A stretch of 42,018 bases of DNA. Origin: Acidimicrobiaceae bacterium. GTDB taxonomy: Bacteria; Actinomycetota; Acidimicrobiia; Acidimicrobiales; RAAP-2. Shown here one piece after another: positions 30,790 to 40,382 of the stretch. Made by a program: the position numbers and the translations under genes. The stretch covers positions 1 to 42,018 of the forward strand of contig DAIDJP010000021.1 in the NCBI GenBank assembly GCA_027451285.1, written 5' to 3'. Numbering within the stretch: position 1 is the stretch's first letter; the number at the start of each line of letters is the position of its first letter. The notes below the pieces were generated by a model. It did no database searches and was not told the origin of the DNA. It was given only the letters and a program-made list of their open reading frames with translations.

Positions 30790-31569
30790 CTACTGCGTGA
30801 GGGCGTAGGCCGTCATCGAGAGCGAACCCATCTCGTAGCCGTCGACGATCGTCGAGGTGGTCGCGCCCGCGCTGGCCGACAGGCCCGCGAGGTAGGCGAG
30901 GGGCAAGAAGTGATCCGGCGTCGGCACCGCCATCCGATAGTCGCGGTGCTCGCTCGCCGTGGCGAGCCGGGTGGGTTCGTCGGTCATCAAGGTGCGCACG
31001 TCGTCGTCGAAGCGGTGCGCCCAGTCGGTGCCCTGGCCGGGGCTGTGCCAGTCGATGAGGCGAAGGTTGTGCACGACGTTGCCGCTGCCCAGGATGAGGA
31101 CGCCCTCGTCGCGCAGCGACGACAGGCGCGAGCCGAGGTCGAAGTGCCAGTCGAAGGGCTTCTCGGCGTTGACCGAGAGCTGCAGGACCGGCACATCGGC
31201 GTGGGGGAACATGTGCACGAGCACCGACCAGGTGCCGTGGTCGATTCCCCAGCCGTCGTGGTCCAGCCCGACCCAGGTGGGCTTGACGACCTCGGCCACG
31301 CGCTCGGCGAGGTCGGGGTCCCCGGGTGCGGGGTAGCGCACGTCGAAGAGCGCCTGGGGAAATCCGTAGAAGTCGTGGATGGTGCGCGGCGCGACCATCG
31401 CCGTCACCGCGGTCACCCCCACGTACCAGTGGGCCGAGACGACGAGCACCGCGCGCGGCTGTGCCGGCAGCGTGGCCGCGAAGCTGCTCCAGGCCTGCGT
31501 GTAGCGGTTGTGGTCCAGGGCGTTCATCGGTGACCCGTGGCCCACGAAGGCAGCCGGCATGCGTGTCAT
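30790..31569 (-). CDS. Extradiol ring-cleavage dioxygenase, LigB/YgiD (DODA) type
   Basis: This 259-residue protein has the class III dioxygenase pattern: AAFVGHGSPMNAL with the first metal histidine, LVVSAHWYVG with the second, GWGIDHGTWSVLVHMFPHADVPVLQLSV and LILGSGNVVHNLR. It resembles YgiD and plant DOPA dioxygenases, which bind Fe or Zn and cleave catechols such as DOPA; the natural substrate here is unknown. Its stop abuts the stop of the small membrane protein (convergent). Confidence 0.88.
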   Translation of the reverse strand: MTRMPAAFVGHGSPMNALDHNRYTQAWSSFAATLPAQPRAVLVVSAHWYVGVTAVTAMVAPRTIHDFYGFPQALFDVRYPAPGDPDLAERVAEVVKPTWVGLDHDGWGIDHGTWSVLVHMFPHADVPVLQLSVNAEKPFDWHFDLGSRLSSLRDEGVLILGSGNVVHNLRLIDWHSPGQGTDWAHRFDDDVRTLMTDEPTRLATASEHRDYRMAVPTPDHFLPLAYLAGLSASAGATTSTIVDGYEMGSLSMTAYALTQ

Positions 31570-31613
31570 GGAACCTCGATTCGTCGCTCGAGGCGAGTGT
31601 ACCGGCCGCGGAT

Positions 31614-31748
31614 CTAGAGGTAGTGGGGCGGTACCTCGTGGCTGTCACGCCGTAGCCGGCGCAGCTCGTCCTTGAGCCGCTCGACCTCGGCGCGCAGCGA
31701 CGCGACCAGCGCCTCGAGCTCCTCGCGCGTCGCCTCGTCCTCAGCCAT
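31614..31748 (-). CDS. Small coiled-coil protein
   Basis: This 44-residue frame starts at ATG 31748: MAEDEATREELEALVASL, then heptads rich in Leu, Glu and Arg up to VPPHYL. A single coiled coil fills it. No family is recognised. The heptad regularity and defined start support a real gene, but it could be a chance frame. It may dimerise or bind a larger partner. Confidence 0.45.
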   Translation of the reverse strand: MAEDEATREELEALVASLRAEVERLKDELRRLRRDSHEVPPHYL

Positions 31749-31862
31749 GTTCGTACATTGCCACAGCGTGGGGTCGCCATAGCGCGGGCCAATAATCCCG
31801 AGCCGGGCGTCGGCTGCTGGGTAACGTGAGGACATCGCGGCGCTGACCGCGTCAAGGGGGGA

Positions 31863-33422
31863 ATGATGTCAGAACAAACTCTGGAATCTCGCGACGACGA
31901 TCGGCTGTCCGCGCTGGGATATCGCCAGGAGCTGTCGAGGGTGCTGTCGCTCTTTGACAACTTCTCGGTGGCCTTTAGCTATCTGAGTCCGATGGTGGGC
32001 ATCTACTCGCTCTACGTGCTCGGTCTGGCCGCGGGCGGCCCGCGCTACATCTGGACGATGCCCGTCGTGGTCGGATTCATGATGCTCGTCGCGCTGGTCT
32101 TCGGCGAACTCTCGAGTGAGTATCCGCTCTCGGGCGCGCTCTACCAGTACGGCAAGTACAACGTCGGCCCACGATATGGGTGGTTCGTCGGCTGGATCTA
32201 CGGCTTCGCACTGCTGGCCACGGTGGCCTCGGTGGACTCGGGTGCGGTGGGCTACATAACCGACCTGTCGAACATCTGGTTCAAGACGCACCTGAATCCG
32301 GCGAACCACGTGACGATCTTCGCGGTCACCGGCGCAATCATCCTGCTGTCGGGCATTCTCAACTCCATCGGGGCCAAGATCATGGGCCGCGTGGCGCGCT
32401 ACGGCGTCTACGTCGAGACGATCGGGACCTTCGGCGTGTTCATCGCGCTGGCCATTCACGGGTTCCACCAGGGGCTGGGCTTCCTCTTCTCCTCCCAGGG
32501 AGTCGAGCACGTGGCCACGAACCCCTACGGCGTGAACTTCGGCGGACACTGGCTGACCGGCGCCGCTCTCGTCGCGGTGCTCGCCAACGTCTACATCTTC
32601 TACGGCTTCGAGTCGGCGGGGGACATCTCTGAAGAGACGATCGACGCCGGACGCCAGGTCCCCAAGGCCATGCGCAACGCCCTCCTCTACGGCGGCATCG
32701 CGTCCTTTGTCCTGGTGCTCGGCCTCCTGCTCGCGACTCCCAAGTCCGGCATCGGTGGTGTGGTGACAGGTGGGATCCCGTCGATCATCGCGGTGCTGCC
32801 GAGTTGGCTGGGGGACTTCTTCCTGGTGATGGTGATCATCGCATTCTTCAGTTGCGGAACCGCTGTTCAGGGCGCGGGCGCACGCGTGGCCTTCGCCCTA
32901 GCGCGCGACGGCGCGGTGCCGGCGAGCAAGGCGCTGCGCAAGGTCTCGGCCAAGCACAAGACACCGGTCAACGCGATCGCGACGGGAGTCGTGGTCCCGT
33001 TCCTCTTCCTGCTGCTCGTGCTGGTGAACCCGAGCCACACCGTGCACATCCTCTGGTTCGACTACCCGGCGAACATCAACGCCCTCTACGCACTGGTCTC
33101 CTTCGGTGTGTCGGGCATCTACCTGTCCTTCTTCCTCACCGTGCTCGGCGCATTCATCGCGCGTCGGCGCGGTTGGGAGCCGAGCGGCACGTTCAAGCTC
33201 GGTAAGTGGGGCGTACCGGTCACCGTGGGCGCGATGATCTACCTCGGCTTCATGCTGATCAACATCGTGTGGCCGAGCGCGATCACGAGCGGCCGCGCCT
33301 TGTTCAACTACGGCTGGGTGACGCTGCTCGTGATGCTCCTCATCGTCGTGGTCGGTGCTCTCTACGAGGGCTTCGCCCGACCTGACCGCGAGGTGTCCGA
33401 ACACCGCATCGAGAAGAACTAG
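31863..33422 (+). CDS. APC-family amino acid permease
   Basis: This 519-residue protein with about twelve helices belongs to the APC superfamily: LSLFDNFSVAFSYLSPMVGIYSLYVLGL in helix 1, ELSSEYPLSGALYQYGKYNVGPRYGWFVGW and FYGFESAGDISEETIDAGRQVPKAMRNALL in the central part. These marks are shared with GABA/choline and other eukaryote-like amino acid or polyamine permeases. Two ATGs (31863, 31866) follow AAGGGGGG. The substrate cannot be fixed. The gene converges with glutamate dehydrogenase on a shared terminator. Confidence 0.9.
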   Translation: MMSEQTLESRDDDRLSALGYRQELSRVLSLFDNFSVAFSYLSPMVGIYSLYVLGLAAGGPRYIWTMPVVVGFMMLVALVFGELSSEYPLSGALYQYGKYNVGPRYGWFVGWIYGFALLATVASVDSGAVGYITDLSNIWFKTHLNPANHVTIFAVTGAIILLSGILNSIGAKIMGRVARYGVYVETIGTFGVFIALAIHGFHQGLGFLFSSQGVEHVATNPYGVNFGGHWLTGAALVAVLANVYIFYGFESAGDISEETIDAGRQVPKAMRNALLYGGIASFVLVLGLLLATPKSGIGGVVTGGIPSIIAVLPSWLGDFFLVMVIIAFFSCGTAVQGAGARVAFALARDGAVPASKALRKVSAKHKTPVNAIATGVVVPFLFLLLVLVNPSHTVHILWFDYPANINALYALVSFGVSGIYLSFFLTVLGAFIARRRGWEPSGTFKLGKWGVPVTVGAMIYLGFMLINIVWPSAITSGRALFNYGWVTLLVMLLIVVVGALYEGFARPDREVSEHRIEKN

Positions 33423-33426
33423 TCCA

Positions 33427-33466
33427 ACGACGAGGGCCCCGGGGCACGCCCCGGGGCCCTCGTCGT
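33427..33466. terminator. Bidirectional terminator with an 18-base-pair perfect stem
   Basis: ACGACGAGGGCCCCGGGG (33427-33444) and CCCCGGGGCCCTCGTCGT (33449-33466) pair perfectly around CACG. It lies between the convergent APC permease stop (33422) and the glutamate dehydrogenase stop (33476). No U-run is needed for arrest by such a stem, and it would serve both genes. It also holds nested GGGCCC/CCCCGGGG palindromes. Confidence 0.85.
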
Positions 33467-33475
33467 GTCAATGGA

Positions 33476-34750
33476 TCAGGGGAAGAGGCCGCGGATCGCG
33501 GTGGCCTCGGCGATGCGCTCGACCCCGACGGCGATCGCCGTCTCGCGCAGCGTGACGTTGAGCTCGAGGTGTCGCTGCCAGACGTACTTGAAGGCCTCGC
33601 TCATGGTCTTCTCCAGGCGCTGGGTGAAGAGCTCGCGCTCCCACATGAAGCCCTGCAGGTCCTGGGCCCACTCGAAGTACGAGGCCACCACGCCGCCGGC
33701 GTTGGCCAGCACGTCGGGCACCACCGGGATGTTGCGGCTGGCGAGCACCGCGGCGCCCTCGCCCGTGGTGGGCCCGTTCGCCGCTTCGATCATGATCGTG
33801 GCCGACATCGTCTCGGCGACCTGCTCGGTGATGACCCCGCCGAGCGCGGCCGGGATCGCGATGTCGCTCGGGATCGTAAAGAGCTCGTCGGCGGGCACGT
33901 GCACGCTGCCCGGGTAGCCGACGACGGTGCCGGCGTCGGCGAAGTGCTTGGCCAGGATCGAGTAGCTGATCCCCTCGGGCACGTGGATTGCGCCGTGGAC
34001 GTCCGCGATGCCGACGACCTTCATGCCGCGGTCCGAGAGCAGCTTGACCAGCGGGGCGCCGACCTTGCCGTATCCCTGGATGACGACGCGCTGCTCGTTC
34101 ATGGGCCGGCCCAGGCGCTCGAGAATCGCCGCGGTGCAGATCGTCACGCCGAGCGACGTCGCGCCGGCGTGTCCGAGGGTCCCACCGATGGAGAGGGGCT
34201 TGCCGGTGACCACGCCGGGGGTGTTGTGTCCGCGCAGCATCGAGACGGTGTCCATGATCCAGCTCATCACCTGGGTGTCGGTGTTGATGTCGGGCGCGGG
34301 GATGTCGCGATCGGGACCGATCATCGGCGCAATGGAGAACGCGTAGCGCCGGGTGAGACGCTCGAGCTCGGAGCGGCTGAGCGCTTCGGGGTCGACCTTG
34401 ACGCCGCCCTTGGCCCCGCCGTAGGGGATGTTCACGACCGCACACTTGATCGACATGTCCGCACTCAGAGCGGCGATCTCGTCGGTGTTCACGCTGGGGT
34501 GAAAGCGGATTCCGCCCTTGCCCGGTCCGCGCGAGGTGTCGTGCTGAATGCGCCAGCCGGTGAACATGTGAATCTCACCGGAGTCCATCCGCACCGGCAC
34601 CGCCACCTCGAGGATGCGCTCGGGGGTGATGATCCGCTGGATCATCCCCTCGTCGAGTCCGAGCAGTCGCCCGGCCTTGTCGATGAGAGACGAGACGTGC
34701 AACCACGGATTGAACTCGTGGGGGTTCGCCTGATCGGGGTGTGTGACCAC
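33476..34750 (-). CDS. gdhA: Glutamate dehydrogenase
   Basis: This 424-residue hexameric-type enzyme interconverts glutamate and 2-oxoglutarate plus ammonia. Motifs: GGIRFHPSVNTDEIAALSADM, catalytic-lysine region VNIPYGGAKGGVKVDP, GPDRDIPAPDINTD and Rossmann VVIQGYGKVGAPLV. Start is GTG 34750 (MVTHPDQANPHEFNPW), with AAAAAAGG upstream; an extension to 34819 would add 23 residues of poor quality. NAD versus NADP preference is not decided by the sequence: GYGKVG is followed by D (GIADVHGAIH). Confidence 0.93.
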   Translation of the reverse strand: MVTHPDQANPHEFNPWLHVSSLIDKAGRLLGLDEGMIQRIITPERILEVAVPVRMDSGEIHMFTGWRIQHDTSRGPGKGGIRFHPSVNTDEIAALSADMSIKCAVVNIPYGGAKGGVKVDPEALSRSELERLTRRYAFSIAPMIGPDRDIPAPDINTDTQVMSWIMDTVSMLRGHNTPGVVTGKPLSIGGTLGHAGATSLGVTICTAAILERLGRPMNEQRVVIQGYGKVGAPLVKLLSDRGMKVVGIADVHGAIHVPEGISYSILAKHFADAGTVVGYPGSVHVPADELFTIPSDIAIPAALGGVITEQVAETMSATIMIEAANGPTTGEGAAVLASRNIPVVPDVLANAGGVVASYFEWAQDLQGFMWERELFTQRLEKTMSEAFKYVWQRHLELNVTLRETAIAVGVERIAEATAIRGLFP

Positions 34751-34868
34751 GTTGTCACCAGCCTTTTTTCTTGATGGGAAGGCGCCGTTGCCTTCGCAAC
34801 CAGCGTAGGGCCTGCTCACTCCGGCCGGGAGGCACGAAAGTCATAAGTTGGTAGCAGACGGGGAGGAC

Positions 34869-35918
34869 ATGGTGAAGATATCGACGACGCTCAGCTACGC
34901 GGGTGGCTTCAAGGAGGCCGCACGCGAGGTGGCCGAGATGGAGAAGGCAGGCCTCGACCTCGTCTGGGTCGCCGAGGCCTACGGCTTCGACAGCCCGTCC
35001 CTGATGGGATACCTCGCGGCGCTGACCGAGACCGTGGAGATCGGCTCGGCGATCCTGCCCATCTACACGCGCACGCCCACCCTGATCGCGATGACCGCGG
35101 CGGGCATCGACGCGCTCTCCGACGGAAGGTTCCACCTGGGACTGGGCGCCTCGGGCCCCCAGGTGATCGAGGGATTCCACGGTGTTCCCTACACCAACCC
35201 GCTTGGGCGCACGCGCGAGATCATCGAGATCTGCCGTGACGTGTGGAAGCGCGAGGCGCCCCTGGTGCACGCGGGCAAGAACTACACGCTGCCCCTGCCC
35301 CCCGAGCAGGGGACGGGACTGGGCAAGGCCTTGAAGATCATCGCCCACCCGGTGCGCAGTTCGATCCCGGTGTGGGTGGCCTCGCTGGGGGAAAAGAACG
35401 TCGCGATGACCGCCGAGGTCGCCGACGGCTGGATCCCGATCCTCTTCATCCCCGAGCGCGCCAAGGACGTCTGGGGCGAACCGCTGGCCGCCGGCGCCGC
35501 CAAGCGCGACCCGGCCCTGGGCGAACTGATGATCACCGCCGGCGGCCTGCTCGCCATCGGCGAGGGCGAGGAGATCGTGAAGCTGCGCGAGCTCCAGCGC
35601 CCGATGGTCGCCCTCTACGTGGGCGGCATGGGCGCGAAGGGCAAGAACTTCTACAACGAGCTGGCCTGTCGCTACGGCTTCGAGGCCGCCGCCGCGGAGA
35701 TCCAGGACCTCTACCTCGCCGGCAAGAAGCGCGAGGCCGAGGCCGCCGTGCCCGACGAGTTCCTGGAGTTGACCACGCTGTGCGGGCCGCGCGGCTACGT
35801 CCAAGAGCGCGTCGCGGCCTTTCGCGAGGCCGGCGTCACGCATCTCCAGGTGCACCCCCTGGCCGCGCCGGGCGAGAAGGCGGCCTCGCTCATCGAGGCC
35901 GTGAAGGCGATGCTCTAG
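34869..35918 (+). CDS. LLM-class F420-dependent oxidoreductase
   Basis: This luciferase-like TIM barrel of about 350 residues reads VKISTTLSYAGGFKEAA, LDLVWVAEAYGFDSPSLMGYLAALTETVEIGSAILPIYTRTPTLIAMTA and FHLGLGASGPQVIEGFHG, typical of F420-dependent members of actinobacteria. The hydride donor is thus probably F420H2; the substrate is unknown. GGGAGG lies only two bases before ATG 34869 but five before GTG 34872, so the GTG may be the real start. Its stop overlaps that of the converging ABC exporter gene (35915-35918). Confidence 0.88.
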   Translation: MVKISTTLSYAGGFKEAAREVAEMEKAGLDLVWVAEAYGFDSPSLMGYLAALTETVEIGSAILPIYTRTPTLIAMTAAGIDALSDGRFHLGLGASGPQVIEGFHGVPYTNPLGRTREIIEICRDVWKREAPLVHAGKNYTLPLPPEQGTGLGKALKIIAHPVRSSIPVWVASLGEKNVAMTAEVADGWIPILFIPERAKDVWGEPLAAGAAKRDPALGELMITAGGLLAIGEGEEIVKLRELQRPMVALYVGGMGAKGKNFYNELACRYGFEAAAAEIQDLYLAGKKREAEAAVPDEFLELTTLCGPRGYVQERVAAFREAGVTHLQVHPLAAPGEKAASLIEAVKAML

Positions 35919-37849
35919 ACCGCGACGTCGCGTCCGCCGGCCGCGAGCCAGGCGTCGTACATGTCGCGATAGCTGCCCGGACGAGCGAGGAGTTCGCTCG
36001 GCGTGCCGACGTCGCTCACCCGACCGCCCTCGACCACGACGATCCGGTCGGCGCGCTGGGCGGTCGTGAGGCGGTGGGCGATGAGAATCGCGCTGCGTCC
36101 CTCGAGGACCCGATCGAGAGCCGCCTCGACAATCGTCTCACTGGCCAGGTCGAGCGAGCTCGTCGCCTCGTCGAGGATCAGCACGCGCGGGCGCGCGAGG
36201 AAGGCGCGAGCCAGCGCGAGCAGCTGGCGCTCGCCGGCCGACAGGGTCTGGCCGCGCTCGTGGACCTCGGTGTCGGCCCCCTCGGGCAGACGAGAGATCA
36301 GGTCGGCGAGCCCCACGACCTCGAGCGCCTCGTTGACCTCGTCGTCGGTGGCTTCGGGCCGACCGAAGCGCACGTTGGAGCGGATGGTGCCGGCGAAGAG
36401 GAACGGCTCCTGGGGCACCACGCCGATCTGGCGGCGCAGTGAGGCGAGCGTCACGTCGCGCAGGTCGACGCCGTCGATCAGCACGCGACCCGTCGTCGGG
36501 TCGTAGAAGCGGTTCGCCAGCTTGGCCAGGGTCGACTTGCCGGCGCCGGTCGGCCCGACGAAGGCGACCGACTCGCCCGGGGCGATCTCCAAGGAGACGT
36601 CCTCGAGCACCGGCCGGGTGGGGTCGTAGCCAAAGCCCACGTGCTCGAAGGTGATGCGACCCTCGATCGGCGCGAGGTCGGGCGCGCCGGGCTTCTCGGG
36701 CACGCTCGGCGCCTCGTTCAAGAGTCCGCGCAGGCGCGTGATCGACGAGCGCCCCTGCTGGAGCGAGTTGTACTGCTGGACCAGCAGCTGGATGGGCTGG
36801 AAGAAGCGGTTGAGGTAGAGGAAGAAGGCGATCAGGGCGCCCACGCTGAGGCGGTGCTCGAGGACCATCCGTCCACCGATGCCGAGCAGGAGTCCCTGCC
36901 CCAGGATGCCGATCATGTTGGTCGAGGGCCCGTAGATGGCCGCGACCCGCCCGGTGTAGAGGTTGGCGTCGCGATACGCCCCCACCACGTGGCGGTGGTT
37001 GACGATGTTGCGCCGCTGGCGGTTGTGCGACGTGATCACGCGGATCCCGTAGAGCGACTCGGAGAGGTCCGCCAGCACGTTGGCGATCCGGTCGCGACTC
37101 GTGAGGTACCCGCGCTCGGAGGCCTGGTGGAACCAGATGGAGAGCGCCACCAGGGCCGGCACCACGATCAGCACGGTCCAGGCGGCGAGCACCACGTTGG
37201 TCGAGAAGAGCACCACGGTGATCACGATCATCGTCAGCCCCTGCAGGGCGAACTGGCTGATGCCGTCCTGGACGAGCTGCTGGAGGTTCTCGATGTCGCT
37301 CGTCATGCGACTCATCAGCACGCCGGCCTTCTCTTCGGTGAAGAAGTCGAGGCTGAGGCGCTGGAAGTGGGTGAAGACGCGCACGCGAAGGTCGTGCATC
37401 ACCCGTGAGGCGAGCACCCCGGTCACGTCGGTTTGTAGGCGCTGGAAGAGCACGCTCAGGAGCGTCACCACGAGGTAGATCCCCGAGCAGGCGGCGATGA
37501 CCGCGAGCGAGTGGTGATGGGGCAGCATCCCGTTGTTCACCGCGTACTCAGTGAGCTTGGGACCGGCCTGGAGGACGAGCGCGGTCACGATGACGAGGAG
37601 CGAGCCGGCGGCGAGGTAGCCGCGATGCGCGCCCACGAGGCGCCACAGTGAGAGGGGGCGCTTCTCGGCCTCGCTGGGCACCGGCGAGAAGGTGAGGTGC
37701 GAGGGCTCATGCACCGGCTCGCTGGCGAGCAGCTTGGTCGCCTCGTCCATCAGCTCGCTCGGTATGCCGCCGAAGGGCAGACCGTTGGCCGTCGAGGTGT
37801 GACTGCCGAACACGCCGCCGCCGTGGCCGAATCCGCCGCCCCAGGCCAT
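35915..37849 (-). CDS. ABC exporter half-transporter with the active NBD (E-type)
   Basis: This 644-residue protein has a Gly-rich cytoplasmic start, six helices (about 75-380) and an NBD. Walker A is GPTGAGKST, Q-loop GVVPQEPFLF, Walker B RVLILDEATSSLD with the catalytic Glu, and H-loop ILIAHRLTT. Its signature motif is LSAGERQ instead of LSGGQ. It is coupled by ATGA to the other half at 37849, which has the complementary defects. Together they form a heterodimeric multidrug or lipid exporter. Confidence 0.9.
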   Translation of the reverse strand: MAWGGGFGHGGGVFGSHTSTANGLPFGGIPSELMDEATKLLASEPVHEPSHLTFSPVPSEAEKRPLSLWRLVGAHRGYLAAGSLLVIVTALVLQAGPKLTEYAVNNGMLPHHHSLAVIAACSGIYLVVTLLSVLFQRLQTDVTGVLASRVMHDLRVRVFTHFQRLSLDFFTEEKAGVLMSRMTSDIENLQQLVQDGISQFALQGLTMIVITVVLFSTNVVLAAWTVLIVVPALVALSIWFHQASERGYLTSRDRIANVLADLSESLYGIRVITSHNRQRRNIVNHRHVVGAYRDANLYTGRVAAIYGPSTNMIGILGQGLLLGIGGRMVLEHRLSVGALIAFFLYLNRFFQPIQLLVQQYNSLQQGRSSITRLRGLLNEAPSVPEKPGAPDLAPIEGRITFEHVGFGYDPTRPVLEDVSLEIAPGESVAFVGPTGAGKSTLAKLANRFYDPTTGRVLIDGVDLRDVTLASLRRQIGVVPQEPFLFAGTIRSNVRFGRPEATDDEVNEALEVVGLADLISRLPEGADTEVHERGQTLSAGERQLLALARAFLARPRVLILDEATSSLDLASETIVEAALDRVLEGRSAILIAHRLTTAQRADRIVVVEGGRVSDVGTPSELLARPGSYRDMYDAWLAAGGRDVAV

Positions 37850-39684
37850 CAGTCCTCCGTCGCTTGGGCGAGGATCTCGCCGTAGAGGGGAGTGGTGGCG
37901 AGCAGCTCGTCGTGGGTGCCGCTGGCGACGACGCGTCCACCGTCCAGCAGAAGCACCCGGCTGGCCAGGGCGATCGTCGAGAGGCGGTGCGCGATGACGA
38001 TCGTCGTGCGCTGGGCGAGGAGAGCGCGCAACGCCGAGAAGATCTCGGCCTCGACGTGCACGTCGATGGCGCTGGTGGCGTCGTCGAGCACCAGGATCGG
38101 GGGGTTGACGAGCAGGGTACGCGCGATCGCGATGCGCTGGCGCTGGCCGCCCGAGAGGGTGTAGCCGCGCTCGCCGACCACGGTGTTGTATCCCTCCGGG
38201 AGGCGCTCGATGAACTCGTGCGCGTTGGCGGCCCGCGCGGCCGCGACGACCTCGTCGAGGCTCGCTTCGGGCCGGCCGTAGGCGATGTTCTCGAAGATCG
38301 AGATCGAAAAGAGGAAGGGCTCGTCGAGGACGACACCGACGGCCTCGCGCAGCGAGGTGAGCGTGACGTCGGAGATGTCGGTGCCGTCGATGCGAATCGA
38401 CCCCCCAGTGACGTCGTAGAAGCGCGTCAGCAGGCGCGCGACGCTCGACTTGCCCGAACCCGTGCGCCCGACGATGGCGACGGTCTCGCCGGCCTCGATG
38501 TGGGCGTCGAAGTCGGTCAGGACCCGCGTGCCGTTGGCGTAGGTAAAGTCAACGTGGTCGAAGTCGATGGCCCCTCCTCGCACCTCGAGGTCGAAGGCGC
38601 CGGGGCGCTCGACCACGTCGGGGTTCTCGTCGAGGATCTCGAAGATGCGCTCGGCGCTCGCCTTGGCGCGCTGGCCCATCATGACGAGCTGGCCCAGCAT
38701 CATGAAGGGGGCCTGGAGCATCATCAGATAGGCGTTGAAGGCGAGGATCGCGCCGATCCCGAGGTGTCCGCCGATGACCATCTGGCCCCCGAAGAACAAG
38801 ACGAGGGTCAGGCCGAGCTGGGGCAGGTTCTGGACCCAGGGAGACCAGACGGCGCGAAGATGGGCGTCCTTGATGTAGGCCCAGGCAACGCGCTCGGCGG
38901 CGTCGGCCAGGCGATTGATCTCGGCCTCCTCCTGGGCGAAGGATTTCACCACGCGCACGCCGTTGACGTTCTCGTCGACGATGGTTGCCACGTCGGCCAG
39001 ACGGGCCTGGGTGATCCACGAGATCGGGAACATGACCTTGCGCATGCGCAGGCCCACGACGTAGAGGATCGGCATCACGACCAGGGCGATCAGGGCGAGG
39101 GGCACGCTGATCGAAAGCATGAAGGCGAAGGCCACCACTCCGATGAAGGCCTGGACGATGATCAGGGGGGCGAACGTCGAGTACATCTGCACGCTGCGGA
39201 TGTCGCTGTTGGCCCGGCTAATCAGCTGGCCCGACTGGACCCGGTCATAGAAGCTGAAGGAGAGCCACGAGAGGTGCTCGTAGATCAGCGAGCGGAGGTC
39301 GGCCTCGACGTTGTAGGCGGTGCGGTAGACGAAGTGGCGCGAGATGATCCCGGTCACCCCGGCGATCACGCCGACTAAGACGATGCGCAGGACGTCGCGC
39401 GTCAGGCTGCCGTGGCCGGCCACCAGGTCGTGGTCGATCGCGCCGTTGAGCATGTTCGGCACGAGGGTCTGAAAGACGAGGCTGACGAAGGACAGCCCGA
39501 TGGCGACCGTGAACGTCGCTCGGTGCGAGCCGATGACTGGCAGGACCCGACGCCACCAGGGCAGTCGCGCGTCGCGCGAGATGCGAGCCCGGGGCCCCGG
39601 GTAACGGGAGCGGACACCTCCGAGCGGAGAGGCCGGCGCGACCTCGTGCGGGGGTGCCGAATTCGTCGACGACGGGGCGGGCAC
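37849..39684 (-). CDS. ABC exporter half-transporter with the degenerate NBD
   Basis: This 611-residue protein has six helices (about 50-340) and an NBD with Walker A GRTGSGKSS, signature LSGGQRQRIAIART, H-loop VIAHRLST, but Walker B ILVLDDATSAID (Asp in place of the catalytic Glu) and VVLDEPFLF where the Q-loop glutamine is expected. In heterodimeric exporters such as TM287/288 or BmrCD, one ATP site pairs a degenerate Walker B with a deviant signature from the partner. That is what these two proteins show. Start is GTG 39684; the upstream gene upp is divergent. Confidence 0.9.
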   Translation of the reverse strand: MPAPSSTNSAPPHEVAPASPLGGVRSRYPGPRARISRDARLPWWRRVLPVIGSHRATFTVAIGLSFVSLVFQTLVPNMLNGAIDHDLVAGHGSLTRDVLRIVLVGVIAGVTGIISRHFVYRTAYNVEADLRSLIYEHLSWLSFSFYDRVQSGQLISRANSDIRSVQMYSTFAPLIIVQAFIGVVAFAFMLSISVPLALIALVVMPILYVVGLRMRKVMFPISWITQARLADVATIVDENVNGVRVVKSFAQEEAEINRLADAAERVAWAYIKDAHLRAVWSPWVQNLPQLGLTLVLFFGGQMVIGGHLGIGAILAFNAYLMMLQAPFMMLGQLVMMGQRAKASAERIFEILDENPDVVERPGAFDLEVRGGAIDFDHVDFTYANGTRVLTDFDAHIEAGETVAIVGRTGSGKSSVARLLTRFYDVTGGSIRIDGTDISDVTLTSLREAVGVVLDEPFLFSISIFENIAYGRPEASLDEVVAAARAANAHEFIERLPEGYNTVVGERGYTLSGGQRQRIAIARTLLVNPPILVLDDATSAIDVHVEAEIFSALRALLAQRTTIVIAHRLSTIALASRVLLLDGGRVVASGTHDELLATTPLYGEILAQATED

Positions 39685-39746
39685 CCCTGAATCGTAATGG
39701 GTTCATCTCGGCCCTCCGCCGCCCAACGACGACGTAAGGTTCGATC

Positions 39747-40382
39747 GTGCCTACTCCGCTCATCGTCTCTCACCCCCTCGTCGCCGACAAGATTCGCCAG
39801 CTGCGCGACGAGTCCACGTCCAACGCGGACTTCCTGCGGTTGGCGAGTGAGATCTCGCGCTTCGTCGCCTACGAGGCGTTTCGCGACGCGCCCACGACCG
39901 CGACGACCGTCGACACCCCGGTCGCCCACGGCGCCCCGGCGACGCGCATCGACACTGAGTACGTCATCGTGCCGATCCTGCGCGCCGGCCTCGGCATGAG
40001 CCCGGCCGTTCAGGAGGTGCTGCCCCACACGCGACTGTGCCTGGTGGGACTGCGCCGCAACGAGACCACGCTCTTGCCCGACGTCTACCTCGACGGGCTG
40101 CCCGAGTCGCTCGCGGGCGCGCACGTGGTGATCTGTGACCCGATGCTCGCCACCGGGGGATCGCTGATCAAGGTCCTCGACATGCTCACGGCCCGCGGCG
40201 CGGGCGAGGTCACGGTGCTCTGCCTGATCGCGGCGCGACCGGGGGTCGAGGCGGTGACGGCACGCCACGGCGGGGTGCGCATCGTGGCGGCGGCCCTGGA
40301 CGAGACGCTCAACGAGGTGGGCTATATCGTGCCCGGCCTCGGCGACGCCGGCGATCGCCTCTTCGGGCTGCCCGTTCGCTAG
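39747..40382 (+). CDS. upp: Uracil phosphoribosyltransferase
   Basis: This 211-residue enzyme converts uracil and PRPP to UMP. It opens LIVSHPLVADKIRQLRDEST as typical Upp proteins do, with VIVPILRAGLGMSPAVQEVLP, the PRPP motif VICDPMLATGGSLIKVLDML and the uracil-binding end YIVPGLGDAGDRLFGLP. Start is GTG 39747. It converges with a cytosine deaminase gene whose product is its substrate. Confidence 0.97.
   Translation: MPTPLIVSHPLVADKIRQLRDESTSNADFLRLASEISRFVAYEAFRDAPTTATTVDTPVAHGAPATRIDTEYVIVPILRAGLGMSPAVQEVLPHTRLCLVGLRRNETTLLPDVYLDGLPESLAGAHVVICDPMLATGGSLIKVLDMLTARGAGEVTVLCLIAARPGVEAVTARHGGVRIVAAALDETLNEVGYIVPGLGDAGDRLFGLPVR

Noticed and set aside
37864..39378. Plus-strand frame of 504 codons over the ABC exporter
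   Set aside because: It is antisense to a full NBD with all its motifs and has no motif itself.
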